A DNA stretch of 64,000 nt from contig CAZOUY010000004.1 in NCBI GenBank assembly GCA_964583155.1, positions 36,626 to 100,625 on the forward strand, written 5' to 3'. The first letter of the stretch is position 1. Each line of letters opens with the position of its first letter. Position numbers and translations under genes: made by a program. Under the pieces are notes generated by a model. That model had not been told where the DNA came from, did no database searches, and worked only from the letters and a program-made list of their open reading frames with translations. This document shows, piece after piece, positions 8,014-15,559 of this stretch. The DNA comes from CAG-826 sp964583155 (lineage in GTDB: Bacteria > Bacillota_I > Bacilli_A > RFN20 > CAG-826).

Positions 8014-8494
8014 AAAAGATTTGGTTGATATTTTAAAAAAGCATAACTTGACGATTGGATCTATCGAATCATTTACCGGCGGTCTTTTTGCCTCGACGCT
8101 CACAAATGTCCCCGGAGCCTCAAAGGTCTACTTGGGATCGATAGTCACTTATGCGACCGATATGAAGATTAAACTTCTAGGAGTGGATAATCTGACAATT
8201 GCTTCCTATGGGGTTGTTTCTAAAGAGGTGGCCCGGGAAATGGCGGAAAAGGGACGCCAAAAATTAGGGGTCGATATTTGTGTATCCTTTACGGGAAATG
8301 CCGGACCTGGCACATTGGATAATTTGCCTGTTGGTCGTGTGTGTATGGCCATTGCGGCATCGTCTAAAACATTATCCTACGAGGTCCAGATTGAGGCGCA
8401 TGACCGACAAAGAGTGCGCGAATTAGCGGTCGAAAGCGTTATGAAGTGGGTTATTGAATATATTCGTCAAGAAACGAATATGTTAGGTAAATAA
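8006..8494 (+). CDS. cinA: CinA C-terminal domain protein (nicotinamide-nucleotide amidase)
   Basis: This single-domain protein of 162 residues corresponds to the C-terminal PncC domain of CinA, which deamidates nicotinamide mononucleotide in NAD salvage. It shows SIESFTGGLFASTLTNVPGAS near residue 20 and the VSFTGNAGP loop, where the family usually has TGxAGP. The N-terminal CinA domain found in B. subtilis CinA is absent. ATG 8006 overlaps the end of pgsA; GAGG at 7993-7996 is at good spacing, and the in-frame TTG at 7991 is less likely. It lies directly before recA, the usual place for cinA. Confidence 0.88.
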   Translation: MIEKDLVDILKKHNLTIGSIESFTGGLFASTLTNVPGASKVYLGSIVTYATDMKIKLLGVDNLTIASYGVVSKEVAREMAEKGRQKLGVDICVSFTGNAGPGTLDNLPVGRVCMAIAASSKTLSYEVQIEAHDRQRVRELAVESVMKWVIEYIRQETNMLGK

Positions 8495-8531
8495 AAGATT
8501 AAAACGTATTAATTATGAAGGGAGAATTATT

Positions 8532-9539
8532 ATGGCACAAGAAAAAGAAAAAAGCCGCGAAGAAGCTCTGAATGATGCTTTAAAAAGCATCGAAAAAATA
8601 TATGGTAAAGGATCGGTTATGAAATTGGGGGATCGCCCGAATGTCGATATCGATTCAATTCCTACCGGATCTTTGCTTTTAGATAGCGCTTTGGGGATCG
8701 GAGGCTATCCTAAAGGCCGGATTATTGAAATATTCGGACCGGAATCATCCGGCAAAACAACCCTCGCTCTACACGCCATTTCCGAATGTCAAAAAAAGGG
8801 TGGAAGAGCGGCGTTTGTTGATGCTGAGCATGCGATTGATCCGGTCTATGCCAAGCATTTAGGAGTTAATATTGATGAACTAATCTTATCGCAGCCTGAT
8901 AATGGCGAGCAAGCGCTGGAAATTGTGGAATTATTGGCTAAATCAAATGCGATCGATATTATTGTGGTCGATTCAGTGGCGGCTTTGGTTCCACAAGCGG
9001 AGATTGAAGGCGTGATGAGTGACAATCAGGTTGGCTTGCAAGCGCGATTGATGTCAAAGGCAATGCGGAAATTGGCGGGCGTCTTGAATAAATCATTATG
9101 CACCGTCATATTTATCAACCAATTGCGTGAAAAGGTTGGAGTCATGTATGGAAATCCGGAAACGACTACCGGGGGAAGAGCGTTAAAATTTTATGCGTCT
9201 GTCCGAATTGATATTCGGAGATCTGAGGTTATCAAAGATGGAACTGACATCGTTGGTAACACCGTCAACATCAAAATTGTGAAGAATAAAGTTGCTCCCC
9301 CATTTAAGAGCTGCAAAATTGATTTGATATATGGTGAGGGAATTTCCAAATATGGTGAAATATTGGATTTAGCAGTGGAAATGGATCTTGTGAAAAAATC
9401 GGGATCTTGGTATGAGTATAAAGGCGAACGGATGGGACAAGGCCGCGAAAACGCTAAGCAATATTTAAAAGAAAATCCCGAGGTTTTTGAAGAACTACAG
9501 CAGAGCATCCGCGAACAATTTTTAAATAAGGGCGAATAA
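8532..9539 (+). CDS. recA: Recombinase A
   Basis: RecA forms filaments on single-stranded DNA for homologous recombination and induces the SOS response. The 335-residue protein has the Walker A GPESSGKTT, Walker B IIVVDSVAAL, the L1 region VGLQARLMSKAMRKL and the L2 region around GNPETTTGGRALKFY. The C-terminal acidic tail is short (ends QFLNKGE). A good ribosome site (GAAGGGAG) precedes the ATG. I saw no Bacillus-type LexA box (GAAC-N4-GTTC) in the 37 bases between cinA and recA, so it is probably read through from pgsA-cinA. Confidence 0.97.
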   Translation: MAQEKEKSREEALNDALKSIEKIYGKGSVMKLGDRPNVDIDSIPTGSLLLDSALGIGGYPKGRIIEIFGPESSGKTTLALHAISECQKKGGRAAFVDAEHAIDPVYAKHLGVNIDELILSQPDNGEQALEIVELLAKSNAIDIIVVDSVAALVPQAEIEGVMSDNQVGLQARLMSKAMRKLAGVLNKSLCTVIFINQLREKVGVMYGNPETTTGGRALKFYASVRIDIRRSEVIKDGTDIVGNTVNIKIVKNKVAPPFKSCKIDLIYGEGISKYGEILDLAVEMDLVKKSGSWYEYKGERMGQGRENAKQYLKENPEVFEELQQSIREQFLNKGE

Positions 9540-9577
9540 TAAAATACATTATAGTCTACTAGGAGGTGCATGCTTTA

Positions 9578-9793
9578 ATGAGAAGTGGAACCTGTCCAAA
9601 ATGTGGCGGAACTAACATAAAGAAGATTAAGCTGCAATCAATTGCTAGTGATTCTGCAGTTTGGGATTATGAGTATTATGGACTATTTCAGTGTGCATTC
9701 ATGACGAGATATGTATGCTAGGACTGTGGCTATAGTGAAAGATATTTTGAAGATAAAGATTTGGAAAAGGTGAAAGGAAAAAGCAAAAAATAA
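9578..9793 (+). pseudogene. Small zinc-ribbon protein gene interrupted by an amber codon
   Basis: An AGGAGGTG ribosome site at 9561-9568 precedes ATG 9578, and a coherent reading frame runs to TAA 9791-9793. Codon 48 is TAG (9719-9721). The frame encodes an N-terminal CPKCGG and, around the stop, VC-stop-DCGYSERYF. The second zinc knuckle (C-x2-C) is therefore split by the stop, which replaces one residue between its two cysteines. Without the stop the product would be 71 residues. The simplest reading is a recent nonsense mutation (for example TTG or CAG to TAG) or a sequencing error. Function of the intact form is unknown. Confidence 0.7.
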
Positions 9794-9966
9794 AGGGCAA
9801 AGGCTCAATGTTTTTTGCTAAATAATTCCGAGAATTTTCGCATTCTCATATCAAAAAACAATTGAAAAGAGCAATGCCTTGACAAATGGTGAGATATGAA
9901 AGTTGGAATTTGCTTTTAAAAACGGAATGAAAGTTGAAACTAAATTCATCTTTTCTATTTTAAAAT

Positions 9967-9989
9967 GCCTTTACTTTGTCACTTAACGC
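9967..9989 (+). repeat. Intergenic motif copy A (upstream of the candidate small RNA and rny)
   Basis: This 23-base string contains CTTTACTTTGTCACTTAACG and matches three other copies (at 44262, 52423 and 63948) in the sense GCnTTTAmTTTGTCAmTT. Here it reads on the plus strand, toward the RNA candidate at 10058, about 70-90 bases before the predicted start. Confidence 0.6.
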
Positions 9990-10043
9990 TTTTTTAGAGA
10001 TGAGAAAATTATGTTTTTTTCCTTTTATAAAGTAATTCAATTT

Positions 10044-10051
10044 GGTATACT
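10044..10051 (+). promoter_or_regulatory. Promoter in front of the candidate small RNA / rny leader
   Basis: TATACT at 10046-10051 is preceded by TTTGG (a partial extended -10), with only a poor -35. It would start transcription near 10058. It is the best promoter seen between recA and rny. Confidence 0.45.
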
Positions 10052-10057
10052 ATAAAT

Positions 10058-10190
10058 GTGCTCTATGCACTTATACCTTGTAAATATAGATTTCAACATT
10101 TAATTAGAGGCGTAGTCCTTATCATATAATTATTTGGATCAAGAAAACACACCTACAGGGAATATTATGGTCTTTTTATGACTATTTTTA
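10058..10190 (+). ncRNA. Candidate structured small RNA or rny leader
   Basis: This gene-free stretch can fold as a rod. A 4-bp hairpin (GTGC/GCAC, 10058-10070) is followed by a long-range stem pairing 10072-10082 with 10154-10164 (10 pairs including one G-U, one mismatch). An inner stem of GGCGT 10109-10113 with ACACC 10149-10153 (one mismatch) and a GTCC/GGAT tip at 10115-10118 and 10136-10139 complete it. A weak terminator-like stem (ATGGTC/GACTAT, 10167-10185) with a T run follows. The overall shape recalls 6S RNA, but I cannot match 6S consensus bases. It could equally be a leader controlling rny. Confidence 0.35.
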
Positions 10191-10259
10191 TCACTTTTTA
10201 GTTGATAATGTAATTTTTGATTACTCTAAAAAAATATTGGAGAAGGGGGATTTTTTATC
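10191..10259 (+). promoter_or_regulatory. rny leader with small hairpins
   Basis: Between the candidate RNA and rny are two perfect short inverted repeats: TTATCA with TGATAA (10188-10208) and GTAAT with ATTAC (10210-10224). The rny ribosome site (GGAGAAGGGGGA) follows. I see no separate promoter here, so rny may be transcribed through the structured region. Confidence 0.3.
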
Positions 10260-11837
10260 ATGATTATTTTAGAAACGGCAAAAAGTATGCCGTTATGGTT
10301 AGCTATTTTGCTAATGTTTGTTATGTTAATTCTCGGAGCTGTCATAACTCTTTTAGTGCCTTTCTTTAAGATCAAAGCATCTATGAAAAAAAGCGAAAAG
10401 ATTTTAAAGGACGCAGAAACAAAATCCGATCATTTACTGAAAACTGCGCAATTGGATGCCAAACAGCACGCTTATGAAATGAAAGTCGAAGCGGAAAAAG
10501 AAATAAAGGAGAAAAAGGCGGAATTAGCGGTTCAAGAGAATAAATTGTTACAACGTGAGCAAGGAATCGATCGCCGCGATATCGCCTTACTCGCTAAAGA
10601 AAACACGTTGGAAGAAAAAAATGAGGCCCTGAATAAGCGAATGAAAGAAATTGATCGCAAAGAGGCCGTACTCCAAGAAAAAATTGACTCTATTTTATCG
10701 GAATTAGAGAAGGTCGCGAATATGTCGGTAGGAGAAGCAAAAGAGGAGATTTTCCGCCGTGTCGAAAGCAAAATATCGCGCGAATTAGCGGCCTATGTCA
10801 AAAATAAGGAAGAAGAGGCTCGCGATACTGCTGATACAACTGCGAAAGAAATTTTATCATTGGCAATTTCCAAATATTCTCAAGATGTCACTTCGGAAAG
10901 AACCGTTTCCGTGGTAGCGTTGCCAAGCGATGAAATGAAGGGCCGAATCATCGGACGTGAAGGTCGGAATATTCGTTCTTTAGAGCAATTATTAGGGGTT
11001 GACTTAATCATCGATGACACTCCTGAGGTCATCACGGTTTCTTGCTTCGATCCGATTCGTCGAGAAATCGCTCGTTTATCATTGGAAAATTTGATTAAAG
11101 ATGGTCGTATTCAACCGGGTAGAATAGAAGAAGTAGTGGAAAAAGCGAAAAATGAAGTGGCTGAATCGGTACGTAAGACCGGTCAAGAGGTTGCCTTTAA
11201 GCTTGGTCTACCGCGCATTAACAAAGAATTATTAGATTATGTTGGACGATTGAAATATCGAACCAGCTATGGCCAGAATGCTTTGGATCATTCCATTGAA
11301 GTCGCTTACTTAGCCGGAATTATGGCCGCTGAGTTGGGCTTGGATCAAAATCTCGCTAAAAGAGCAGGATTATTGCATGATATCGGTAAAGCGGCTGACT
11401 TTGAATTAGATGGCAGTCACGTGGAAATTGGTGTTCGTTTGGCGAAAAAATATGGTGAGCCTGATGTGGTGATTAACGCTATCGAATCGCATCATGGCGA
11501 TGTGCCTTCGAAATATTTTATCTCTAATTTAGTAGCGGCGGCCGATACCTTATCGGCGGCACGCCCGGGCGCACGCAGCGAAACCTTAGAGAATTATGTG
11601 AAGCGAATTGAAAAATTGGAAACTATTTGTAAATCTTATGAGGGTGTCAGCCAATGCTATGCTATGCAATCCGGACGTGAGGTCCGAATCATGGTTGTCC
11701 CTGAAAAAGTTGATGATTTAGGAGCCTTTAAGTTAGCCCGTGAAATTCGTGAAAGAATCGAAGAGGAAATGACTTATCCGGGTCAAATTAAAGTATCTGT
11801 AATTCGAGAAATGCGAGCTATTGAACTCGCTAAATAA
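10260..11837 (+). CDS. rny: Ribonuclease Y
   Basis: RNase Y is the membrane-anchored endoribonuclease that starts mRNA decay in Bacilli and controls operon mRNA processing. The 525-residue protein has an N-terminal transmembrane helix (about residues 12-36), a long charged coiled coil to about residue 200, a KH domain with GRIIGREGRNIR near residue 225, and an HD domain with HDIGKAADF near residue 370. Full length for the family. It sits in the conserved recA-rny-ymdB order. The TTTTATC leader just before the ATG gives slightly long ribosome-site spacing. Confidence 0.96.
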   Translation: MIILETAKSMPLWLAILLMFVMLILGAVITLLVPFFKIKASMKKSEKILKDAETKSDHLLKTAQLDAKQHAYEMKVEAEKEIKEKKAELAVQENKLLQREQGIDRRDIALLAKENTLEEKNEALNKRMKEIDRKEAVLQEKIDSILSELEKVANMSVGEAKEEIFRRVESKISRELAAYVKNKEEEARDTADTTAKEILSLAISKYSQDVTSERTVSVVALPSDEMKGRIIGREGRNIRSLEQLLGVDLIIDDTPEVITVSCFDPIRREIARLSLENLIKDGRIQPGRIEEVVEKAKNEVAESVRKTGQEVAFKLGLPRINKELLDYVGRLKYRTSYGQNALDHSIEVAYLAGIMAAELGLDQNLAKRAGLLHDIGKAADFELDGSHVEIGVRLAKKYGEPDVVINAIESHHGDVPSKYFISNLVAAADTLSAARPGARSETLENYVKRIEKLETICKSYEGVSQCYAMQSGREVRIMVVPEKVDDLGAFKLAREIRERIEEEMTYPGQIKVSVIREMRAIELAK

Positions 11838-11840
11838 TTT

Positions 11841-11867
11841 AATAGGACCATTGGTCCTATTTCTTTA
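11841..11867 (+). terminator. Hairpin after rny, weak terminator
   Basis: A 9-bp perfect stem (AATAGGACC with GGTCCTATT) with a 3-base loop is followed by TTCTTT. The ribosome site of ymdB follows immediately, so read-through is likely and the element may partly attenuate or stabilise the rny transcript. Confidence 0.65.
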
Positions 11868-11887
11868 TGGAAAGGAGGGATGATCTC

Positions 11888-12676
11888 ATGCGTCTTTTAT
11901 TTATCGGTGATATCGTAGGCAAAAGTGGACGGAGCGTTGTAAAAGCCCATTTACCGGAGCTGATTAAAAAATATCAAATCGATTTTGTGATTGCGAATGG
12001 TGAAAACGTCACTCATGGAAAAGGATTAATTGAGCACCATTATGAGCAATTGCTGCAGATGGGAATTGATTGTATCACATTGGGAAATCATTATGAATCA
12101 AAAAGCGAGATTACGGAGTATCTTGAAGGTGCTGAGCATTTAATTAGACCCTACAACCTAAAGAAGAATTATCCTGGTGTTGGCACTGCTGTATTTGAAG
12201 TCGATAATTTCCGGATTCGTGTCACCAATTTATTAGGACAGGCCTTCATGCTCGAAGAGGTAAATAATCCCTTTGACGCTTTAAAAGAGATTATTGAACA
12301 AGAGGAACCGGCGGACATTCATATCGTTGATTTTCATGCCGAAGCTACCGGAGAGAAGCAAGCGCTCGGTTGGGCTTTTGACGGAGAGGTGACTGCGGTT
12401 ATCGGCACGCATACTCATGTCCAAACCCATGATGAACGAATTTTAGCAAAGGGAACGGCGTTTATGTGCGATGTTGGAATGTGTGGGCCCTTAAATAGTG
12501 TTCTCGGGGCCAAAAAAGAGACGATGATCGCCCGTGCTTGGAAAGGCGAAAAGGTGCGTTATGAATTGTCACCAGAAAAAGGCAGTGTTTTATCGGCTGT
12601 CCTTATCGATGTCAATCCCGATTTGGGTTTAGCCACCGCGATCAAGTCAATTATTTTGTTTGATGAACATATTTAG
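11888..12676 (+). CDS. ymdB: YmdB-family metallophosphoesterase
   Basis: YmdB is a metallophosphoesterase acting on 2',3'-cyclic nucleotides; in B. subtilis it affects the choice between motility and biofilm and interacts with RNase Y regulation. The 262-residue protein has the metal-binding motifs GDIVGKSGR, IANGENVTHG, ITLGNH, VDFHAEATGEK and GTHTHVQTHDE in order. ATG 11888 is 8 bases from AAGGAGGG; the upstream in-frame ATG at 11867 lies before that site and is rejected. It follows rny by 50 bases. Confidence 0.93.
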   Translation: MRLLFIGDIVGKSGRSVVKAHLPELIKKYQIDFVIANGENVTHGKGLIEHHYEQLLQMGIDCITLGNHYESKSEITEYLEGAEHLIRPYNLKKNYPGVGTAVFEVDNFRIRVTNLLGQAFMLEEVNNPFDALKEIIEQEEPADIHIVDFHAEATGEKQALGWAFDGEVTAVIGTHTHVQTHDERILAKGTAFMCDVGMCGPLNSVLGAKKETMIARAWKGEKVRYELSPEKGSVLSAVLIDVNPDLGLATAIKSIILFDEHI

Positions 12677-12713
12677 ATTTCCTTCTTCATAAACATTTGA
12701 AGAGGATAAAAAA

Positions 12714-12983
12714 ATGATTCAAACAATTAAAGTACGAAAAGATTCAAATGTTAATGCAGTGGCCGGTTCAATTAGCAATATTTTGCGTGAACAGGCAAGT
12801 GTTGAGGTGCAAACGGTAGGCGCTGGAGCTCTCAATCAGGCCATTAAGGCGATTATTATTGCTCGGGGCTTTTTAGCACCATCAAATATCGATGTCACCG
12901 TTGTCCCTTCTTTTCAAGAGATCACCATTGAACATGAAATGAAGACTGCTATTCGCTTAAAGGTCGAAAAGCATTATATTTAA
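12714..12983 (+). CDS. spoVS: Stage V sporulation protein S
   Basis: SpoVS is a small Alba-like nucleic-acid-binding protein that affects sporulation and septation timing in B. subtilis. The 89-residue product is close to the family throughout: SNVNAVAGSISNILRE, VEVQTVGAGALNQAIKAI and ARGFLAPSNIDV. A GAGG site precedes the ATG. SpoVS-like proteins also occur in non-sporulating bacteria, but with cotE nearby its place here fits a spore former. Confidence 0.95.
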   Translation: MIQTIKVRKDSNVNAVAGSISNILREQASVEVQTVGAGALNQAIKAIIIARGFLAPSNIDVTVVPSFQEITIEHEMKTAIRLKVEKHYI

Positions 12984-12994
12984 TGAAGAAAGGA

Positions 12995-13041
12995 ATATCA
13001 TAAGATTAGCGCTAATGGATATGGTTTTATGATATAAGGAG
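12995..13041 (+). promoter_or_regulatory. Nested inverted repeats abutting the miaB ribosome site
   Basis: ATATCATAA (12995-13003) pairs with TTATGATAT (13027-13035) around a perfect palindrome ATTAGCGCTAAT (13005-13016). The ribosome site AAGGAG (13036-13041) follows directly. In RNA the outer stem would abut the ribosome site; in DNA the palindrome could be an operator. Confidence 0.4.
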
Positions 13042-13047
13042 TTTAGT

Positions 13048-14490
13048 ATGAAAGGCTGCATCATCAAAAGCAAACCCTCGCTCGAAATGGCAAGGAAACG
13101 AAACCCAAATGACCAAACAACGATTATTAAAGAGGACTTTATTGTTTCGACTTATATGCAAGAAATGGCTAGTGGCAAGAAGTATTTTATTCGAACCTAT
13201 GGTTGTCAGGCTAATGTTCGCGATGAAGAAACAATGGCGGGGATGTTAGAAAAGGCCGGATATGTCAAAGCGGATAATGTCAAAGACGCTGATTTAGTGA
13301 TTCTAAATACCTGTGCGGTACGTGAGAATGCCGAAGATCGCGTCTATGGTGAATTAGGACAGTTAAAAGGGCTGAAAGGTCAGAAAAAGGATTTAATCAT
13401 CGCTTGCTGTGGCTGCATGATACAGGAAGAGCATATCGTGGACACTATCGAAAAAAGCTATCGTCAAGTGGATTTGCTTTTCGGAACCCATAATATTCAA
13501 GATCTTTTGTCGCTGCTCGAAGAAGTATATCGCAGTCAAAAACGGATTATCGCGGTAGAATCGAAAAGTGGCGAGGTAATAGAAAATCTCCCATCCACTC
13601 GCTTGGAAAGCAAAAAAGCTTTCGTAAATATCATGTATGGATGTGATAAGTTTTGCACTTATTGTATTGTTCCTTATACTCGTGGCAAGCAGCGGAGTCG
13701 CGCTTTGGATGATATTCTTCAAGAAACCAAAGAATTGCTGGCGAAGGGATATATGGAAATCACATATTTAGGGCAGAATGTCAATGCCTATGGCAAGGAT
13801 TTAGATGAAGGTGTGGATTTTGCAACTCTTTTAGAAAAAGTAGCCCTTTTAAACGTTCCCCGGATACGTTTTACGACTTCCCATCCTTGGGATTTTAGCG
13901 ATCGTATGATTGAAATCATCGCCAAATATGATAATATCATGCCCTTCATTCATTTGCCGTTGCAATCGGGAAACGATGAGATTTTGCGAAGAATGGGACG
14001 TCGCTATAGCGCTGAACAATACTTAGAGTTGGTCGATAAAATGCGAAAAGCGATTCCTTCTTTAGCGCTCTCGACCGATATTATTGTCGGTTTTCCTAAC
14101 GAAACCGAAGAGCAATTTCAGGATACTTTGAAGATGGTGGAGAAGGTTGGCTATGATAGCGCCTTTACCTTCATTTATTCGCCACGTGTGGGAACGCCGG
14201 CTAGCTTGATGGAGGATAAGGTCTCATCTCAAGAGAAGCATGATCGCTTTGATCGCCTCGTTTTAGCGGTGGAAAAAGGAGCTATAGAAAGAGCGAATCA
14301 GATGATCGGAAGGGTTTATGACGTGTTAGTGGATGGCTACTCCAAAAAGAACAAGAGCGTTCTTTCGGGATATACCGATACTAATAAATTGGTGCATTTT
14401 TCAGGGGATGAATCCTTGATCGGAAAAATAGTCAAAGTCAAAATCATCGAATCGCATCTTTATTCCATGATTGGAGAATTGTGCCTATGA
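13048..14490 (+). CDS. miaB: tRNA-2-methylthio-N6-dimethylallyladenosine synthase MiaB
   Basis: MiaB is a radical-SAM enzyme adding the methylthio group to i6A37 of tRNAs; its substrate is made by MiaA, encoded downstream. The 480-residue protein has the N-terminal MTTase domain with YGCQANVRD and conserved cysteines, the radical-SAM motif CDKFCTYCIVPYTRG near residue 200, and a C-terminal TRAM domain. The first cluster motif reads CQAN rather than the commoner CQMN. The N-terminal 50-residue extension resembles the Bacillus form. It ends overlapping ymcA by 4 bases. Confidence 0.95.
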   Translation: MKGCIIKSKPSLEMARKRNPNDQTTIIKEDFIVSTYMQEMASGKKYFIRTYGCQANVRDEETMAGMLEKAGYVKADNVKDADLVILNTCAVRENAEDRVYGELGQLKGLKGQKKDLIIACCGCMIQEEHIVDTIEKSYRQVDLLFGTHNIQDLLSLLEEVYRSQKRIIAVESKSGEVIENLPSTRLESKKAFVNIMYGCDKFCTYCIVPYTRGKQRSRALDDILQETKELLAKGYMEITYLGQNVNAYGKDLDEGVDFATLLEKVALLNVPRIRFTTSHPWDFSDRMIEIIAKYDNIMPFIHLPLQSGNDEILRRMGRRYSAEQYLELVDKMRKAIPSLALSTDIIVGFPNETEEQFQDTLKMVEKVGYDSAFTFIYSPRVGTPASLMEDKVSSQEKHDRFDRLVLAVEKGAIERANQMIGRVYDVLVDGYSKKNKSVLSGYTDTNKLVHFSGDESLIGKIVKVKIIESHLYSMIGELCL

Positions 14491-14798
14491 CCTTCGAAGA
14501 GGCTCTTCAAGAATGTCATCAGGAATTGCTCAAGCAAAAAGAGGTCGTATGGTATTTAGAATTAAAGGAAAGAATAAAGAACAATCCGGAAATCCAAGAA
14601 TTAGTATCGAAGACCCATTACTATCAGCGGCAAATGACATTGAATTATGATAATAATGAAAGATATCAAGAGATGCGTCGGCAGTTTCTTGATTATCAGC
14701 GGAAATATGATGAGCACCCGTTGATCCAGAATTTGAAGGTATTGCAGGAGCAGATTTATGATTTGTTAATGCAAATAAAGACGATTATCGAAAACTAA
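14487..14798 (+). CDS. ymcA: YmcA (RicA) family regulator
   Basis: In B. subtilis YmcA, YlbF and YaaT form the RicAFT complex, which works with RNase Y in mRNA maturation and supports sporulation, competence and biofilm formation. The 103-residue protein is helical with the Com_YlbF pattern (FEEALQECHQELLKQKEVVWY at its start, NPEIQELVSK, and a coiled C-terminus). Start ATG 14487 overlaps the miaB stop (ATGA), with GGAG 10 bases upstream; GTG 14481 is in frame but too close. Placement between miaB and cotE matches B. subtilis. Confidence 0.87.
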   Translation: MTFEEALQECHQELLKQKEVVWYLELKERIKNNPEIQELVSKTHYYQRQMTLNYDNNERYQEMRRQFLDYQRKYDEHPLIQNLKVLQEQIYDLLMQIKTIIEN

Positions 14799-14847
14799 AG
14801 ATAAATAAATATCACTTTCTTTCATATATTGAAATGAGGTGATTTTT

Positions 14848-15363
14848 TTGTATCGAGAAATAATCGTGAAGACAATGATTGGTAAAGGCAAATATTTGGG
14901 ATATGAAACGAAGCAAATTGTTTTACCAGAGGCAGCCAGTAAGACCTTGGGCTGTTGGATTATCAATCATCAATATGAAACAGAAGAAAGCAAACGGACC
15001 GTCGTTATCAAGGGACAATATGATGTGCAATTGTGGTATGCGACCGATCATGATCAAAAAACCAATGTATACAATGAAACAATTCCCTTTTTTGGCCCAT
15101 GCCAGATGTCATGGCGGAAGCTTAAAACGATCGATGATCAATTATTGCTGAAGGTCCATGTAGTCAAATATCCGACGGCAGTGGGTATGCGATTGGTGGA
15201 TGACCATACTATGGAAATTCGCATTGAGAGTGAGTACATAATCGATGCCTTTGCGGATGCAATTGTCACAGTGGATTGTAAGGATGATGATTCTATTGAA
15301 AGCGATATCGATGAAGAAATCGTCATGAATGTTAATCCTAATTACCTTGAAGAAAAGAAATAA
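14848..15363 (+). CDS. cotE: Spore coat morphogenetic protein CotE
   Basis: CotE directs assembly of the outer spore coat. The 171-residue product resembles B. subtilis CotE along its length: YREIIVKTMIGKGK at the N-terminus, LGCWIINHQYE near residue 32, YDVQLWYATD, and an acidic C-terminus ending near NPNYLEEKK. TTG 14848 is chosen because GAGGTGA at 14836-14842 is well spaced and gives the family N-terminus; GTG 14839 overlaps that site. Position after ymcA and before mutS is the B. subtilis order. This is the strongest single indication of sporulation in the window. Confidence 0.92.
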   Translation: MYREIIVKTMIGKGKYLGYETKQIVLPEAASKTLGCWIINHQYETEESKRTVVIKGQYDVQLWYATDHDQKTNVYNETIPFFGPCQMSWRKLKTIDDQLLLKVHVVKYPTAVGMRLVDDHTMEIRIESEYIIDAFADAIVTVDCKDDDSIESDIDEEIVMNVNPNYLEEKK

Positions 15364-15452
15364 TGCCCGTTATTTAGAAGTGAAAGGTGCAAAAAACCTT
15401 CATTGTCGATAAGCTGAGTCTTAATATTTGTCTATGTGCGTATTAAATAATT

Positions 15453-15482
15453 TGCTGAGGATGATCGTTCTCAGCATTTTTT
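15453..15482 (+). terminator. Terminator after cotE
   Basis: A 7-bp stem (TGCTGAG with CTCAGCA) with a 10-base loop is followed by six T residues. It separates the spoVS-cotE region from mutS. Confidence 0.85.
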
Positions 15483-15496
15483 ACATGAAAAAAATT

Positions 15497-15516
15497 ATAA
15501 ATCCTATTGGATTTAT
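15497..15516 (+). promoter_or_regulatory. Inverted repeat in the mutS promoter region
   Basis: ATAAATCC (15497-15504) and GGATTTAT (15509-15516) form a perfect 8-bp inverted repeat with a 4-base spacer, about 44 bases before mutS. TATGAT and TATCAT hexamers overlap or follow it. It may be an operator or part of the promoter. Confidence 0.35.
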
Positions 15517-15559
15517 GATATCATGTAAATGATACCAAAATGAAGTTTGAGGTGATGGT

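Noticed and set aside
8495..8531. SOS operator in front of recA
   Set aside because: No GAAC-N4-GTTC-like box is visible in the short gap after cinA.
9191..9571. Minus-strand frame of 126 codons over the end of recA
   Set aside because: It is a shadow of recA, without a ribosome site or protein-like pattern.
9719..9721. Amber codon read as pyrrolysine or other recoded residue
   Set aside because: No pyrrolysine genes or recoding signals are visible, and the position inside a zinc knuckle argues for a nonsense mutation or sequence error.
10058..10259. T-box, purine or preQ1 riboswitch in front of rny
   Set aside because: None of the conserved core sequences of these classes is present; only general pairing potential is seen.
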